From NCBI GenBank assembly GCA_002422765.1, contig DITI01000057.1, positions 9,211-15,416 on the forward strand: a stretch of 6,206 nucleotides of DNA, read 5' to 3'. Made by a program: the position numbers and the translations under genes. This DNA is from Candidatus Pacebacteria bacterium UBA6188 (GTDB lineage: Bacteria; Patescibacteriota; Microgenomatia; UBA1400; PJMF01). Below are positions 1 to 6,206 of the stretch, piece after piece (the first letter of the stretch is position 1; each line of letters begins with the position of its first letter). The notes beneath the pieces were generated by a model that saw nothing but the letters and a program-made list of their open reading frames with translations, did no database searches and was not told where the DNA came from.

Positions 1-200
1 ACTCTACCCATGGCACTGCATAGTCGGCGATCAAAATCACGAATCTTATCTACAACTTTTTGGCCAATTTGGTGAAACTGTGCCTCGTTAACCACCTTAT
101 TCAACTTATAAGCATCATGAATTTTAAGAAATTCGTCAAATAAAGTACGATTTTCTGCTACCATTTTTTGATAATATTCGCGATATTTGGTCTGCGCCAT
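1..200 (-). CDS. Unrecognised helical protein, N-terminal part (runs off the window)
   Basis: I do not recognise this gene. Its frame is open from the ATG at 200-198 to the window edge, giving 66 complete codons. The start is convincing: an AGAGGA Shine-Dalgarno sequence sits 5 bases upstream inside the last codons of nadD, and the ATG follows the nadD stop by a single base. The protein begins MAQTKYREYYQKMVAENRTL and is polar, rich in K, R, E, D, Q, F and Y, with no proline and only two glycines before residue 65. This suggests a soluble, mostly alpha-helical protein. There is no signal peptide, membrane segment or obvious catalytic motif in this part. It is almost certainly co-transcribed with nadD and probably topA. 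Coding status is well supported by the RBS, spacing and amino-acid composition; function is unknown. Confidence 0.8.
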   Translation of the reverse strand, partial: MAQTKYREYYQKMVAENRTLFDEFLKIHDAYKLNKVVNEAQFHQIGQKVVDKIRDFDRRLCSAMGR

Positions 201-201
201 A

Positions 202-810
202 TTAATCCTCTATAAAAAGCCTATTGGCTTTGATATATGCAATTACTTTATCATCTAACAAACCCTTTAGGCTAGACTTTTCTGCGAATGCCTGGCGCAC
301 AGCGGTAGAAGAAATCGCCATTTGCGGAAAATCATTTAAAGCAATCATGCCTATTCGCAGTGGTTGCAAGGGAAAGCCCATTCTAGGATAGATATAAAAA
401 GGATATTTGCTTAACATTACCTCATGGTGATGCCAAAGGTGAAATTGAGCAAGATTATCAGAACCAATTAGAAAAGAAAATTTTTTGTCTGGATGTTTTT
501 TAGCTAAAGCTTCGAGTGTAGTAAAAGTTTGACTTTCTTCTGCTCTTTCCAGCTCATAAGTTTCTACCAAAACCTTGTCGGCCAAACTGGGATTTTTAGC
601 AATAAGACTCTCAATCATTAGCTCAAGCATGGCCAAGCGATGCTTTTGATCAACAAATTGTTTGGCAAAACTATGCTTGCCAACTGGCAGAATCCAAACC
701 TGCTCGACTGAGCTACCATCTGGCAAAGGTTTGCTTAAAACCTGTTCAATCATCAGCTGATGACCAAGGTGAGGAGGATTAAAAGTACCGCCAAAAACTA
801 AAACTTTCAT
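202..810 (-). CDS. nadD: Nicotinate-nucleotide adenylyltransferase
   Basis: Transfers AMP from ATP to nicotinate mononucleotide to make deamido-NAD, the shared late step of cytosolic NAD synthesis. The 202-residue length is normal for the family. The nucleotidyltransferase signature GGTFNPPHLGH is at residues 7-17, with the HxGH histidines at H14 and H17. A LIGSDN segment at 114-119 followed by W126 matches the family's substrate-binding region, and the second ATP-binding signature ISSTAVR is at 166-172. The N-terminal LVFGGTF strand starts directly after the ATG, so the start is secure. The ATG overlaps the topA stop in an ATGA; the nearest AGGA (825-828) is about 14 bases away, so translation probably depends on coupling to topA. 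An NMN-preferring adenylyltransferase of the same superfamily is the main alternative, but the motifs and length fit NadD best. Confidence 0.93.
   Translation of the reverse strand: MKVLVFGGTFNPPHLGHQLMIEQVLSKPLPDGSSVEQVWILPVGKHSFAKQFVDQKHRLAMLELMIESLIAKNPSLADKVLVETYELERAEESQTFTTLEALAKKHPDKKFSFLIGSDNLAQFHLWHHHEVMLSKYPFYIYPRMGFPLQPLRIGMIALNDFPQMAISSTAVRQAFAEKSSLKGLLDDKVIAYIKANRLFIED
206..211 (-). promoter_or_regulatory. Ribosome binding site of the left-edge gene
   Basis: AGAGGA on the minus strand, 5 bases before the ATG at 200 and embedded in the final Glu-Asp codons of nadD. It is the clearest Shine-Dalgarno sequence in the window and fixes the start of the downstream gene. Confidence 0.7.
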
Positions 811-3014
811 GACTTTGCTTTTTTTCCTGCAGCTTTTTTGACTTTTGAGGTTTTTTTAGCAACAGCTTTTTTAGGAGTAGCTTTTGCTTTACTAGGCTTT
901 GATTCGGCTGGTTTTTTGTTCTTGTTCATTTTAGCCTTCCATTCTTCTCTCTTGCGTTTCATTTCTTCCCACTCAGCCTGAGTCAATTTGTAGTTAGGCT
1001 CTGGCTTTTTCCAAGAAGCAAAATCACACTGTGGGTAAAGAGAACAACCATAAAATGGCTTGCCCCATCTAGTGTTTTTGACTACCACATCTCCAGAGCC
1101 ACAAAGTGGACAATGTTGATCTGGCAGTGTTTCCACAATGTTTTGCGTGTACTTACAATCTGGGAAACGACTGCAACTTTTAAATTTACCAAAGCGACCA
1201 GAGCGAATTACTATTTCGCCCTCACTGCATTCGGGGCATTTTTCACCAGTTTTTTCTACTGGCACCTGCACTCGATCAGCCACTTCAGTCACTTCACTGA
1301 TTTTTTTGGCCAAAGGCTTGTAAAAAAGATCAATAATTCCTACCCAGTCTTTTTCACCTAAAGCAATTAAGTCGAGATCCTCTTCCATCGAAGCGGTGAA
1401 GTCATAATCCATGAAGTTGTCAAAGTGTTTGACCAAGAAATCGCAAACCGTAATGCCAATCGCTGTAGCAAAAAACTTCTTTTGCGTACGCTCTACATAA
1501 GCACGATCAACAATAACCGAAATAATTGAAGCATAGGTACTAGGACGCCCAATGCCTCTTTTTTCTAATTCTTTGACTAAGGAAGCATCGTTATATCTAG
1601 GCGGAGCCTGAGTGAATTTTTGCAAGGCTACCTGATCCAAACGAGATAAACTCTCTTTTTCTTGTAAATCTGGCAAAATTTGATCCTGAGCCAAATTAAA
1701 CAGCTTGCGCCAACCATCAAAGCGCACCACTGAACCGCTACTACGTAGCAAATATTTGCGCTTGGCATCTTGACTCGAAGCTGTCACTAAAATGGTGGTT
1801 TGGTCATAAATAGCTGCATTCATTTGTGAAGCTAAAAACCTGCGCCAAATTAAATCGTAAAGTTTGGCGTGTTGTTCTGTTAAGGAAGCACCTTTAGAAA
1901 GTACGCTTTGGTAATTTATAGCCAAATCAGTTACACGAATTGCTTCGTGAGCTTCTTGGGCATTTTTGGATTTTTTGGCAAAAATTCGAGCTTTATCTGG
2001 CAAATATTCCTGACCAAAGTTATGAGCAATGTACTCTCTAGCCTTCTCTAAAGCTGAGCTTGAAAGATTGAAAGAATCAGTACGGTGGTAGGTGATTAAA
2101 CCTTCTTCATAAAGCCTTTGCGCCAAACTCATGGTTTGTTTAGCTGAGAAACCGAAACTGGTGGCGGCTGCCTGTTGTAGAAGTGAGGTGGTAAAAGGAG
2201 GCAAACTCTGACGATTACGTTGGGTTTTTTCTACGCCGGCGACAGTGTAAACTGCCTGCAATAAATCTTGGCTAATTTTCTCTGCGCTAGCAGCGTCTTT
2301 GACATTAGCCTTTTTGTCACCCACTTTATCCAAGTTAGCAATAAAAATATTTGGGTCTAAATCAGCTTGGAACTTGCCTTCTTGGTCAAAAATTTTCTGC
2401 TCTTTGAGCAAACCTTTTTTGGCCAAAGCTACGGACAATTCCCAAAATTCTTCTGGTTTGAAAGCTGCAATTTCTTTTTCTCTCTCCACAATCAAGCGCA
2501 AAGCCACTGACTGCACGCGTCCAGCAGAAAGACCGCGACGAATCTTTTTCCATAAAACTGGTGAGACTTGATAGCCTACCAAACGATCGAGCACACGTCT
2601 GGCCTGCTGAGCATTAACCAGATTGAGATTTAACTTACTTGGCTTGTCTATCGCCTCTTGCACCGCTCCTTTAGTGATTTCGTGGAAGGTGGAGCGATAA
2701 AATTTATTTTTGATTTTGGCGTCAGTTAATAAAAATTGAATGTGCCAAGCAATAGCCTCTCCTTCACGATCAGGGTCAGTGGCTAAGTAGATTTTATCAG
2801 CGGTTTTAGCTAACTTACGTAGGTTGGCTACCACTTTCTTCTTATCAGCACTCACCTCATAAACTGGCTGATAATTGTTCTCCAAGTCTATGCCTAAGTT
2901 TTTTTTGGGCAGATCACGCACATGTCCCACAGAAGCTTCAATCGTGTATTTACTACCGAGATAATCTTTAAGTTTTCTTGCCTTAGTTGGTGATTCAACA
3001 ATAACTAAATCCAT
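807..3014 (-). CDS. topA: DNA topoisomerase I (type IA)
   Basis: Relaxes negatively supercoiled DNA by passing one strand through a transient 5'-phosphotyrosyl break. The 735-residue protein starts with the Toprim strand MDLVIVESPTKA (E7) and has the acidic ATDPDREGEA motif (D80, D82, E84). A conserved RRGLSAGRVQSVALR block is at 159-173. The active-site motif GLITYHRTDS is at 305-314 with nucleophile Y309, and RGIGRPSTYA is at 486-495. Two C-terminal four-cysteine zinc ribbons follow: C593/C596/C614/C620 and C635/C638/C657/C663. The last 41 residues (695-735) form a disordered tail with 17 lysines and one acidic residue, as in several TopA proteins where such tails help DNA binding. E. coli TopA is longer (865 aa). 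I chose the ATG at 3014 over an in-frame TTG at 3044, because the Toprim strand begins there and an AGGGA lies 10 bases upstream. Confidence 0.97.
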   Translation of the reverse strand: MDLVIVESPTKARKLKDYLGSKYTIEASVGHVRDLPKKNLGIDLENNYQPVYEVSADKKKVVANLRKLAKTADKIYLATDPDREGEAIAWHIQFLLTDAKIKNKFYRSTFHEITKGAVQEAIDKPSKLNLNLVNAQQARRVLDRLVGYQVSPVLWKKIRRGLSAGRVQSVALRLIVEREKEIAAFKPEEFWELSVALAKKGLLKEQKIFDQEGKFQADLDPNIFIANLDKVGDKKANVKDAASAEKISQDLLQAVYTVAGVEKTQRNRQSLPPFTTSLLQQAAATSFGFSAKQTMSLAQRLYEEGLITYHRTDSFNLSSSALEKAREYIAHNFGQEYLPDKARIFAKKSKNAQEAHEAIRVTDLAINYQSVLSKGASLTEQHAKLYDLIWRRFLASQMNAAIYDQTTILVTASSQDAKRKYLLRSSGSVVRFDGWRKLFNLAQDQILPDLQEKESLSRLDQVALQKFTQAPPRYNDASLVKELEKRGIGRPSTYASIISVIVDRAYVERTQKKFFATAIGITVCDFLVKHFDNFMDYDFTASMEEDLDLIALGEKDWVGIIDLFYKPLAKKISEVTEVADRVQVPVEKTGEKCPECSEGEIVIRSGRFGKFKSCSRFPDCKYTQNIVETLPDQHCPLCGSGDVVVKNTRWGKPFYGCSLYPQCDFASWKKPEPNYKLTQAEWEEMKRKREEWKAKMNKNKKPAESKPSKAKATPKKAVAKKTSKVKKAAGKKAKS

Positions 3015-3024
3015 AATTTTTCTT

Positions 3025-3029
3025 TCCCT
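3025..3029 (-). promoter_or_regulatory. Probable topA ribosome binding site
   Basis: AGGGA on the minus strand, 10 bases before the ATG at 3014. The spacing is slightly long but no better site is present. It supports the ATG over the TTG at 3044, which has no comparable site. Confidence 0.5.
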
Positions 3030-3040
3030 ACAAAAAATGT

Positions 3041-3051
3041 GCAACAGTTGC
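3041..3051 (-). other. 11-base palindrome at the predicted topA transcription start
   Basis: GCAACTGTTGC is a perfect palindrome around a central base (5-bp arms). It sits across the predicted transcription start near 3047. On the minus strand it is followed by ACATTTTTT. It could form a small hairpin with a 3-base loop in a read-through transcript from dprA, acting as a weak terminator, or it could be a dimeric protein binding site. The stem is too short for a confident terminator call. Confidence 0.3.
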
Positions 3052-3053
3052 CC

Positions 3054-3082
3054 ATTCTAGCGCCACTGCGCTTGTAACTCAA
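3054..3082 (-). promoter_or_regulatory. Candidate sigma70-type promoter for topA-nadD
   Basis: On the minus strand TTGAGT (3082-3077, 4 of 6 to the TTGACA consensus) is followed after exactly 17 bases by TAGAAT (3059-3054, 5 of 6 to TATAAT). The -35 box overlaps the dprA stop codon. The predicted start of transcription is near 3047, giving a leader of about 33 bases before the topA ATG at 3014. A TTG start at 3044 would then lie only about 3 bases from the RNA end, which also favours the ATG. This is a by-eye consensus match; one such match in an AT-rich window can occur by chance. Confidence 0.45.
3059..3072 (-). other. Short GC-rich inverted repeat in the dprA-topA gap
   Basis: AGCGC-AGTG-GCGCT on the minus strand: a perfect 5-bp stem with a 4-base loop, 6 bases after the dprA stop. 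No T-run follows directly, so it is not a convincing intrinsic terminator. It lies in the spacer of the candidate topA promoter, where it could be an operator, a 3'-end stabiliser of the dprA transcript, or chance. Confidence 0.3.
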
Positions 3083-4233
3083 CCAACTAAGCAATACTTG
3101 CCCCATTTTTTGTTAATTTTACCTTGTAATTCTAAGTCGAATAAGAGCTGATTGAGCTTTCCGTAGTCTAGATCGGTCTTTTTTTGCAACTCATCCAAGC
3201 TCAACTCTGAACAAAAACTCAAATTTTCTAGAATGGTTTGGCTTTGGCTGTCCAGCACTTTGATTTGCTTCACTTCTCCAAGCTCATTGCTACCATCAAC
3301 ATTTTCTCCTAATTCTATCAAGATATCTCTGGCATTATTGACCAAAATTGCTCCCTGATTAATTAACTCCTTTGTTCCTTCGCTAAAATGGCTATTGATG
3401 GGCCCAGGGACAGCCATCACTAGACGACCATAGTCATTGGCATAACTAGCAGTGATGTGGGAGCCACTGCGCTTGGCCGCTTCAATCACTAGGGTAGCAC
3501 GGGACAAGCCAGCGACAATTCTATTGCGCATAACAAAGTTGGCTGGTCGAGCCTCCACTTCTGGAGCAAATTCACTTAAAAAAATCGCTCCTCTCGTCAA
3601 GAATTCTTGCATAGTTCGACTTTGACTGGCTGGAAAACAATGATTAAATCCAAAACCCAAAACTGCAATGGTCTGACCCTTACAATTAAGGGCTTCCTGA
3701 GCAGCCACGAGGTCAACTCCATACATAAAACCAGAAACAATGGTTTTATGAGTCGCCACTAACCCGGGGATAATCTGCCTGATTGCCAGACGTCCATAAT
3801 TGGTCATTTTACGCGTACCGACTACAGAAATTGTCTGGGCCAAAGCTTGTTGCCAAGCTTCACTGCCAATTTTTAATAAGCTTTTGACAAATAATATGGT
3901 CGGAAAGTCTTCACTATCTAGTAGAAGCTGCGGATAATCTCGCTCTTGAAAAGAAATTACACTTAAACCCGAAGCTTCTAGCTTATCCAAATTGTCTAAT
4001 AAACTGTGTGCAATTTTAAATTTTTTGATTGATTCTATAGTCTTTTCAGACAAAGAAATTTCCTGCCAAATGTGATTTTTGTTAGCCCAAAACTCCTCGT
4101 CACTTAATTGCTTCTTTTGACAAATTTGGAGCAATTTGAGAGTAGTCCTAGCACCCACACCAGCTACTGAATTTAGAGCTACCAAGAAAGCTTTGCGCTG
4201 GCGTAAAAGTGAATTAGAGTTGTAACTTGGCAT
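3079..4233 (-). CDS. dprA: DNA processing protein DprA (Smf)
   Basis: Binds incoming or exposed single-stranded DNA and loads RecA, chiefly in natural transformation; it is cytosolic. The 384 residues show the full family layout. A helix-hairpin-helix/SAM-like N-terminus includes SVAGVGARTTLKLL (22-35). The Rossmann-fold core, about 95-305, has VVGTR (137-141), SGFMYGVD (167-174), MRNRIVAGLS (235-244), EAAKRSGSHITA (251-262) and AVPGP (274-278). A C-terminal winged helix covers about 325-384. The usual GIDxxAHxxAL motif reads GVDLVAAQEAL (172-182), with alanine at 178 where histidine is typical. The ATG at 4233 is the only reasonable start, because an in-frame TAG directly precedes it. No Shine-Dalgarno sequence is visible, and an inverted repeat abuts the start. 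dprA next to topA is a common bacterial arrangement. Confidence 0.96.
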   Translation of the reverse strand: MPSYNSNSLLRQRKAFLVALNSVAGVGARTTLKLLQICQKKQLSDEEFWANKNHIWQEISLSEKTIESIKKFKIAHSLLDNLDKLEASGLSVISFQERDYPQLLLDSEDFPTILFVKSLLKIGSEAWQQALAQTISVVGTRKMTNYGRLAIRQIIPGLVATHKTIVSGFMYGVDLVAAQEALNCKGQTIAVLGFGFNHCFPASQSRTMQEFLTRGAIFLSEFAPEVEARPANFVMRNRIVAGLSRATLVIEAAKRSGSHITASYANDYGRLVMAVPGPINSHFSEGTKELINQGAILVNNARDILIELGENVDGSNELGEVKQIKVLDSQSQTILENLSFCSELSLDELQKKTDLDYGKLNQLLFDLELQGKINKKWGKYCLVG

Positions 4234-4255
4234 CTAAGGACTAATTATGCCTTAG
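4234..4255 (-). other. Inverted repeat abutting the dprA start codon
   Basis: CTAAGG and CCTTAG form a perfect 6-bp inverted repeat with a 10-base loop. The last base of the repeat directly precedes the dprA ATG at 4233. A -10-like CATAAT (4249-4244, 5 of 6) lies within the loop, but I see no acceptable -35 at 17 bases. It could be a small hairpin at the start codon or an operator; a 6-bp match at this distance can also be chance. Confidence 0.35.
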
Positions 4256-4278
4256 CTAGTTTACAAGAAGTGTGACGT

Positions 4279-6060
4279 CTAAAAAATTCCCGATAAAATC
4301 TCAGCAATGACTGGCGCTGCATCTTGAGAACCTTCAGAGTAAATTTTCTCTCCATCACTCTCCACCAAAACAGTAATGACTAATTTATCTGGAAAACCAT
4401 GCTCTTTGATTAATTTTTGCCAATTTGCCTTAGTAGAAGTATCTTCTTCAGCTGGAGAAATGATTTTTGCTTGATCGATACCGATAACAGCAGTTGTCCA
4501 AGCGTGGGTTTTGCGGTAGCCTCTTTCGTCTGCAGCACCAAACTCAGCCGTGCCAGTTTTACAAGCAATCATGCCTTGGCTAATTTGCTCGCTAGCTGTC
4601 AGATCGAGGTTGTCTAGCTCAGTTGCCACTTGAGCGTTGTAAGGAAACAAGGGATAAGCCGTTCCTCCATGACTACAAGCAGCTACCATGCCCGCCAAAA
4701 CTATTTCTAAGTACTGCTCTTCAATTCCCAAATCACGACAATTTTGCTTGGTAATTGGCAAGAGAGAGCTTTGACAAAGTTGGCCATGGTTAACAATGGC
4801 TTGAGTCATTGCTGCCACTTGCATGGGAGTTACCAAAAGATCACCCTGGCCAATTCCAAAGTGATAAGTGTTTCCTAGATACCAATTCTCACCTCGCGTG
4901 AATTCTTTCCATTTGGGATCTGGCACCAAACCACTCGCTTCTTGATTTAGTTGCAAACCGGTTGGACTGCCCAAACCAAATAGTCGAGCATATTCAGCTA
5001 GTTTTGTCGGTCCTAACCACTCAGCAGCCTTGTAAAAAAAGATGTCATTGCTGCGAGCCAGAGCCTTTTTGACATCCACTACCCCTTCGGTGCGACCGTA
5101 CTGAGTAAAATACCAGTTAGCATATTCGAAATCCCCAACTTTTAAAGTTCCCTGATCATCAACTACAGTGTTGGCCTTAATAACTCCCTCCTGCAAAGCT
5201 GCTAGAGCAGTGACTAGCTTAAAAACCGAGCCAGGAGGATAAACCCCAGTAGTACTGCGGTTGAAAAAAACCTGATTTTCATCTTGTAAATAAGTTTGAA
5301 TCTTCGTAGCACTCAAGCGCTCCTTACTGTAGAGTCCTTCTAGCCAATTCTCTTCAAAAACATTAGGGTCAAAACTAGGAGAGCTTAACAAAGTTAAAAT
5401 TTCACCATTACTGGCGTCCATGATCACCACTGCTCCTTTTTTACCGGCCATAGCTTGATAAGCCAAGGTGCTTAAATAGGGGTCAAGGGAAGTCAAAAGA
5501 TTTTCACCAAACTTGGCTTCCTCCAAAGCTACTAAGCGCTGTCTTTGACCTAGAGCATTCACTTCGAATTTGCTTGTTGAACCTTTGGAAGCTAAGTTTT
5601 TGTCAAAAAATTGTTCCAAGCCCATTCTTCCCAAGCGACTATTAAGTGGCAAGTTAGAGTTTTTGGCCAGATCATCGGCCGTCACTGGAGAAAGATAGCC
5701 TAAAATAGAAGCCAGGGCTTCTTTATACACATAGTTTCTTTTGAACTCATGACCAACGCTAGCACTATCACTGGCTAGCAAATTCAAGGCTTCATCTTTA
5801 CTTAAAAATTCCTTATCACTGTAAAAACTATCTTTTTTTAAGTATTTAAAATAAAGTTTTTCATTGACTACTAAGGGCTGACCATATCGATCCAAGAAAA
5901 CTGCTCTTTCAGCCACATTCTTCTTGGTAAAATAACGATTATTTTCAGCCAAAGTAAAAAAACTCTCACCTTTCACAATTTGTACATCAAATAAACGCAC
6001 TAACAACAAGGCGAAAGCCGTTTGAAAAAATAAAAATAAGAGCAAAAACTTAAGACGCAT
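4279..6060 (-). CDS. mrdA: Penicillin-binding protein 2, elongation-specific transpeptidase
   Basis: Membrane-anchored DD-transpeptidase that cross-links peptidoglycan during cell elongation, normally with the SEDS glycosyltransferase RodA. The 593-residue protein has an N-terminal membrane anchor (about 4-23). The class B dimerisation segment RAVFLDRYGQPLVVN (52-66) and the GRMGLEQFFDKNLASKG block (144-160) follow. The transpeptidase motifs are SVFK (278-281, nucleophile S278), SND (337-339) and KTGT (501-504), with HAW at 519-521. The SxD form of the second motif and the MreD-like neighbour favour PBP2 over the division protein FtsI, which normally has SxN and lacks this context. Slightly shorter than E. 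coli PBP2 (633 aa). The ATG overlaps the upstream gene by 11 bases and has no clear Shine-Dalgarno, suggesting translational coupling. rodA is not directly downstream, where it often lies; dprA follows after 45 bases. Confidence 0.94.
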   Translation of the reverse strand: MRLKFLLLFLFFQTAFALLLVRLFDVQIVKGESFFTLAENNRYFTKKNVAERAVFLDRYGQPLVVNEKLYFKYLKKDSFYSDKEFLSKDEALNLLASDSASVGHEFKRNYVYKEALASILGYLSPVTADDLAKNSNLPLNSRLGRMGLEQFFDKNLASKGSTSKFEVNALGQRQRLVALEEAKFGENLLTSLDPYLSTLAYQAMAGKKGAVVIMDASNGEILTLLSSPSFDPNVFEENWLEGLYSKERLSATKIQTYLQDENQVFFNRSTTGVYPPGSVFKLVTALAALQEGVIKANTVVDDQGTLKVGDFEYANWYFTQYGRTEGVVDVKKALARSNDIFFYKAAEWLGPTKLAEYARLFGLGSPTGLQLNQEASGLVPDPKWKEFTRGENWYLGNTYHFGIGQGDLLVTPMQVAAMTQAIVNHGQLCQSSLLPITKQNCRDLGIEEQYLEIVLAGMVAACSHGGTAYPLFPYNAQVATELDNLDLTASEQISQGMIACKTGTAEFGAADERGYRKTHAWTTAVIGIDQAKIISPAEEDTSTKANWQKLIKEHGFPDKLVITVLVESDGEKIYSEGSQDAAPVIAEILSGIF

Positions 6061-6205
6061 AGTTTTTTAGCTTTGAGCGATAAAAGTAAAACAAAAAAGC
6101 CAAGCAATGCAAGAAATAAAAAGCATTTAGATGCAAATTGGCTAAGTGAAAAAAGATTAAATTGAAAGAAACAAAAAATAAAAACTTTAATAAAGGTTTG
6201 TCTGG
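6050..6205 (-). CDS. Membrane protein C-terminus, possibly MreD (runs off the window)
   Basis: The last 51 codons of a frame open to the right edge, ending in TAA 11 bases inside the PBP2 gene. The peptide is strongly hydrophobic, with likely membrane helices at about residues 5-26 and 28-43 of the visible part, and a short basic tail (RSKLKNYAS). Position just upstream of mrdA and the membrane-helix-plus-basic-tail ending fit MreD, the membrane subunit of the rod-shape complex (mreBCD-mrdA order is common). There is no sequence signature to prove it. The DNA here is so T-rich that another frame is also open and hydrophobic, running about 60 bases into mrdA, so the reading frame itself is probable rather than certain. 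Another small membrane protein is possible. Confidence 0.5.
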   Translation of the reverse strand, partial: PDKPLLKFLFFVSFNLIFFHLANLHLNAFYFLHCLAFLFYFYRSKLKNYAS

Positions 6206-6206
6206 C

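Noticed and set aside
1113..1361. Plus-strand open frame of 82 codons
   Set aside because: It lies entirely inside topA on the opposite strand, over the conserved zinc-ribbon region, and its translation has no coherent domain; it is a shadow of topA.
2299..2571. Plus-strand open frame of 90 codons
   Set aside because: Antisense to conserved topA sequence, with no ribosome binding site or recognisable protein character.
3015..3044. TTG start adding 10 residues to TopA
   Set aside because: The extra residues precede the strand that begins TopA proteins, have no ribosome binding site, and would start about 3 bases from the predicted RNA 5' end. The ATG at 3014 fits better.
3015..3051. Intrinsic terminator after dprA (GCAACTGTTGC followed by a T-run)
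   Set aside because: The stem is at most 4-5 bp with a tiny loop, and ACA separates it from the TTTTTT. It is too weak to call a terminator.
4417..4617. Plus-strand open frame of 66 codons
   Set aside because: Antisense to the mrdA transpeptidase region that includes KTGT; a shadow frame.
1..6206. Recoded UGA or another alternative genetic code
   Set aside because: dprA and topA both end naturally at TGA and no in-frame TGA interrupts any gene, so the standard bacterial code applies.
1..6206. Mobile element, CRISPR array, defence system, tRNA or rRNA
   Set aside because: No transposase, integrase, direct-repeat array, terminal inverted repeats or RNA gene was seen on either strand; nearly every base belongs to a recognised housekeeping gene.

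Overview
All genes in this window lie on the minus strand, so transcription runs from position 6206 down to position 1. In that order they are: the last 51 codons of a hydrophobic membrane protein (MreD-like by position and character), a class B penicillin-binding protein of the PBP2/MrdA type, DprA (Smf), topoisomerase I (TopA), NadD, and the first 66 codons of an unrecognised helical protein that runs off the left edge. The genes are tightly packed. The first pair overlaps by 11 bp, topA and nadD overlap by 4 bp (ATGA), and nadD and the last gene are 1 bp apart. The only gaps are 45 bp before dprA and 64 bp before topA.

The host is a bacterium with fairly AT-rich DNA and many A/T runs, using the standard bacterial code. 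TGA is a genuine stop for both dprA and topA and does not occur inside the frames, which argues against a lineage that reads UGA as an amino acid. The compact single-strand layout and the shortened TopA with two zinc ribbons and a lysine-rich tail would suit a small-genome lineage such as Patescibacteria/CPR, but this is only an inference. The window holds no 16S or other phylogenetic marker that I can place by eye.

Functionally the block joins cell-wall elongation (MreD-like protein and PBP2), DNA handling (DprA for ssDNA protection and RecA loading, TopA for relaxing negative supercoils) and NAD synthesis (NadD). dprA-topA adjacency is a widespread bacterial arrangement, for example smf-topA in Bacillus subtilis. 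Continuing into nadD through an ATGA overlap, with PBP2 immediately upstream, is less usual. A good sigma70-type promoter candidate lies between dprA and topA, so topA-nadD-orf may be transcribed separately from the cell-wall genes.

I found no mobile element, CRISPR array, RNA gene or sign of an undescribed system. The window looks like ordinary housekeeping DNA. The points most worth checking are the unknown gene at the left edge, an inverted repeat abutting an SD-less dprA start, the promoter and palindrome before topA, and a substitution in a conserved DprA motif. There is no gene-free stretch longer than 64 bases.
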